NCBI GenBank assembly: GCA_012522615.1
Contig: JAAYKB010000081.1
Span: forward strand, 1-14,637
DNA: 14,637 nucleotides
Direction: 5' to 3'
Origin: Clostridiales bacterium
GTDB lineage: Bacteria > Bacillota > Clostridia > Oscillospirales > Acutalibacteraceae
In this document: positions 13,925-14,637 of the stretch, in pieces
Layout of the letters: every line of letters begins with the position of its first letter
Numbering within the stretch: position 1 is the first letter of the stretch
Notes under the pieces: model-generated
The model's database searches: none
The model's input: only the letters and a program-made list of their open reading frames with translations
Told to the model about the DNA's origin: nothing
Translations under genes and position numbers: made by a program

Positions 13925-14637
13925 GTGGAGAATAATAATTACAATAACAATCAGGCTAATCAGCAGGAGATTCCCGTTCCTCCCGTACCACCGCCGTATC
14001 ACCCGGCGCCGCCCGCACAGCCTGTGCGAAGAATCGGCACCTTTACGTTGGGGATGTCGCTGGTTTTGCTCGGTATTCTTGTGCCGCTCGCTTTGTACTT
14101 TGGCAGGGGCGCATGGCAGCTTCTGCTTCTATCCCCCGCCGTCCTGCTCTGCCTCGGAATCGAGATATTGGTCTATGCAATCCGGTTTAAGAACTCAAAA
14201 TACAGATATGACGGGCTTTCGGTTTTTCTCGTGGTTATGATAACCTTTGTCACCCTGTTGGGTTCGGGGGCTGTAAAGGCGGCAAAGAGCTTTTCTTTCT
14301 ACACCGAGCAGGTTGTTGAAGCCGAGGATTACGCCGTCAAGGCCGCCGAAGCCGCCCTTGAGGTCAGCGGATGTACCGGTGATGTGGGCGGATATCATTT
14401 GCAATACGGCGAGGAGTATATCAATGCTTTTTTTGATGGCAAGCGCGAAATCGAACCCCGGATAAGAATCAGTATTGATTTTTATACCATAAAAGGGAGC
14501 AAGAATCCCGACCGGGAAGATATCATACAGGCTATGGTTGACGCGGCTAAGGCATGCGGCAAGCAAAAGAGCATTACCGAATTGTCACTTAGTATCATCT
14601 CCGACAACAAAGCATACCATGCCTTTCTCAGGGGCAG
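13925..14637 (+). CDS. Membrane protein with Asn/Pro-rich tail, 3' end outside window (function unknown)
   Basis: The frame is open for 237 codons to the window edge, so the C-terminus is missing. GTG 13925 is chosen because AGGAGGTG (13911-13918) lies 6 nt upstream; TTG 13922 is too close. The N-terminal 35 residues are Asn/Gln-rich then Pro-rich (VPPVPPPYHPAPPAQP), echoing the tail of the preceding protein. Three hydrophobic segments follow at about 38-59, 64-86 and 97-118, the first two resembling LiaF/DUF5668-type paired helices, then a soluble extracytoplasmic or cytoplasmic domain (119 onward, FSFYTEQVVEAEDYAVKAAEAAL...). It is the fourth gene of the ECF sigma operon. No enzyme motif is seen, and the family is not recognised with confidence. 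Confidence 0.75.
   Translation, partial: MENNNYNNNQANQQEIPVPPVPPPYHPAPPAQPVRRIGTFTLGMSLVLLGILVPLALYFGRGAWQLLLLSPAVLLCLGIEILVYAIRFKNSKYRYDGLSVFLVVMITFVTLLGSGAVKAAKSFSFYTEQVVEAEDYAVKAAEAALEVSGCTGDVGGYHLQYGEEYINAFFDGKREIEPRIRISIDFYTIKGSKNPDREDIIQAMVDAAKACGKQKSITELSLSIISDNKAYHAFLRG

Noticed and set aside
1..14637. CRISPR arrays, tRNA or rRNA genes, prophage or transposase genes
   Set aside because: No regularly spaced repeats, cloverleaf sequences or recognisable mobile-element proteins were found by reading both strands; only the short inverted-repeat element at 20-177 suggests mobility.

Overview
The window looks like chromosomal DNA from an anaerobic, Gram-positive Firmicute, most likely a gut-type member of the Clostridia (Oscillospirales-like). 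This is inferred from the gene set: a FemX-type peptidoglycan bridge enzyme, a stand-alone CarD regulator, 2-hydroxyacyl-CoA dehydratase-type iron-sulfur proteins with their ATP-dependent activase, a TPR-tailed GT2 glycosyltransferase, an ECF sigma/anti-sigma operon, AGGAGG-type ribosome binding sites and a mix of ATG, GTG and TTG starts. No rRNA, tRNA, CRISPR array, transposase or phage gene was seen.

Layout. (1) 1-186: a short element bounded by a perfect 19-bp inverted repeat, resembling a MITE, with a possible 35-residue reading frame inside. (2) 187-1284 (+): FemX/FemAB-like aminoacyltransferase. (3) 1531-2031 (+): CarD-family regulator with its own promoter and a strong terminator. (4) 2165-5176 (-): full-length GH2 beta-galactosidase, divergent from (5) 5375-6226 (+), an AraC-type regulator; the shared intergenic region holds a promoter in each direction. 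(6) 6304-6972 (-): MgtC/SapB-family membrane protein, sharing a bidirectional terminator with the AraC gene. (7) 7169-10162 (+): three tightly packed genes (DUF2229 protein, HGD-D-like protein, BadF/HgdC-type activase). (8) 10154-12043 (-): GT2 glycosyltransferase with TPR-like helices, overlapping the activase gene tail to tail. (9) 12254 to the end (+): ECF sigma factor, zinc-binding membrane anti-sigma factor and two membrane proteins with Asn/Pro-rich N-terminal tails; the last is cut by the window edge.

How they work together. The AraC regulator and LacZ form a local, probably inducible, beta-galactoside module without a transporter in view. The 7169-10162 operon appears to be a split version of the large fused activase-DUF2229-HGD-D proteins of clostridia. 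It has the parts for ATP-driven low-potential electron transfer, but no acyl-CoA enzyme, CoA-transferase or alpha-subunit partner lies beside it, so its substrate is unknown. It is the best candidate here for undescribed biology. The ECF operon looks like an envelope-stress or cell-surface sensing unit whose membrane partners are not characterised.
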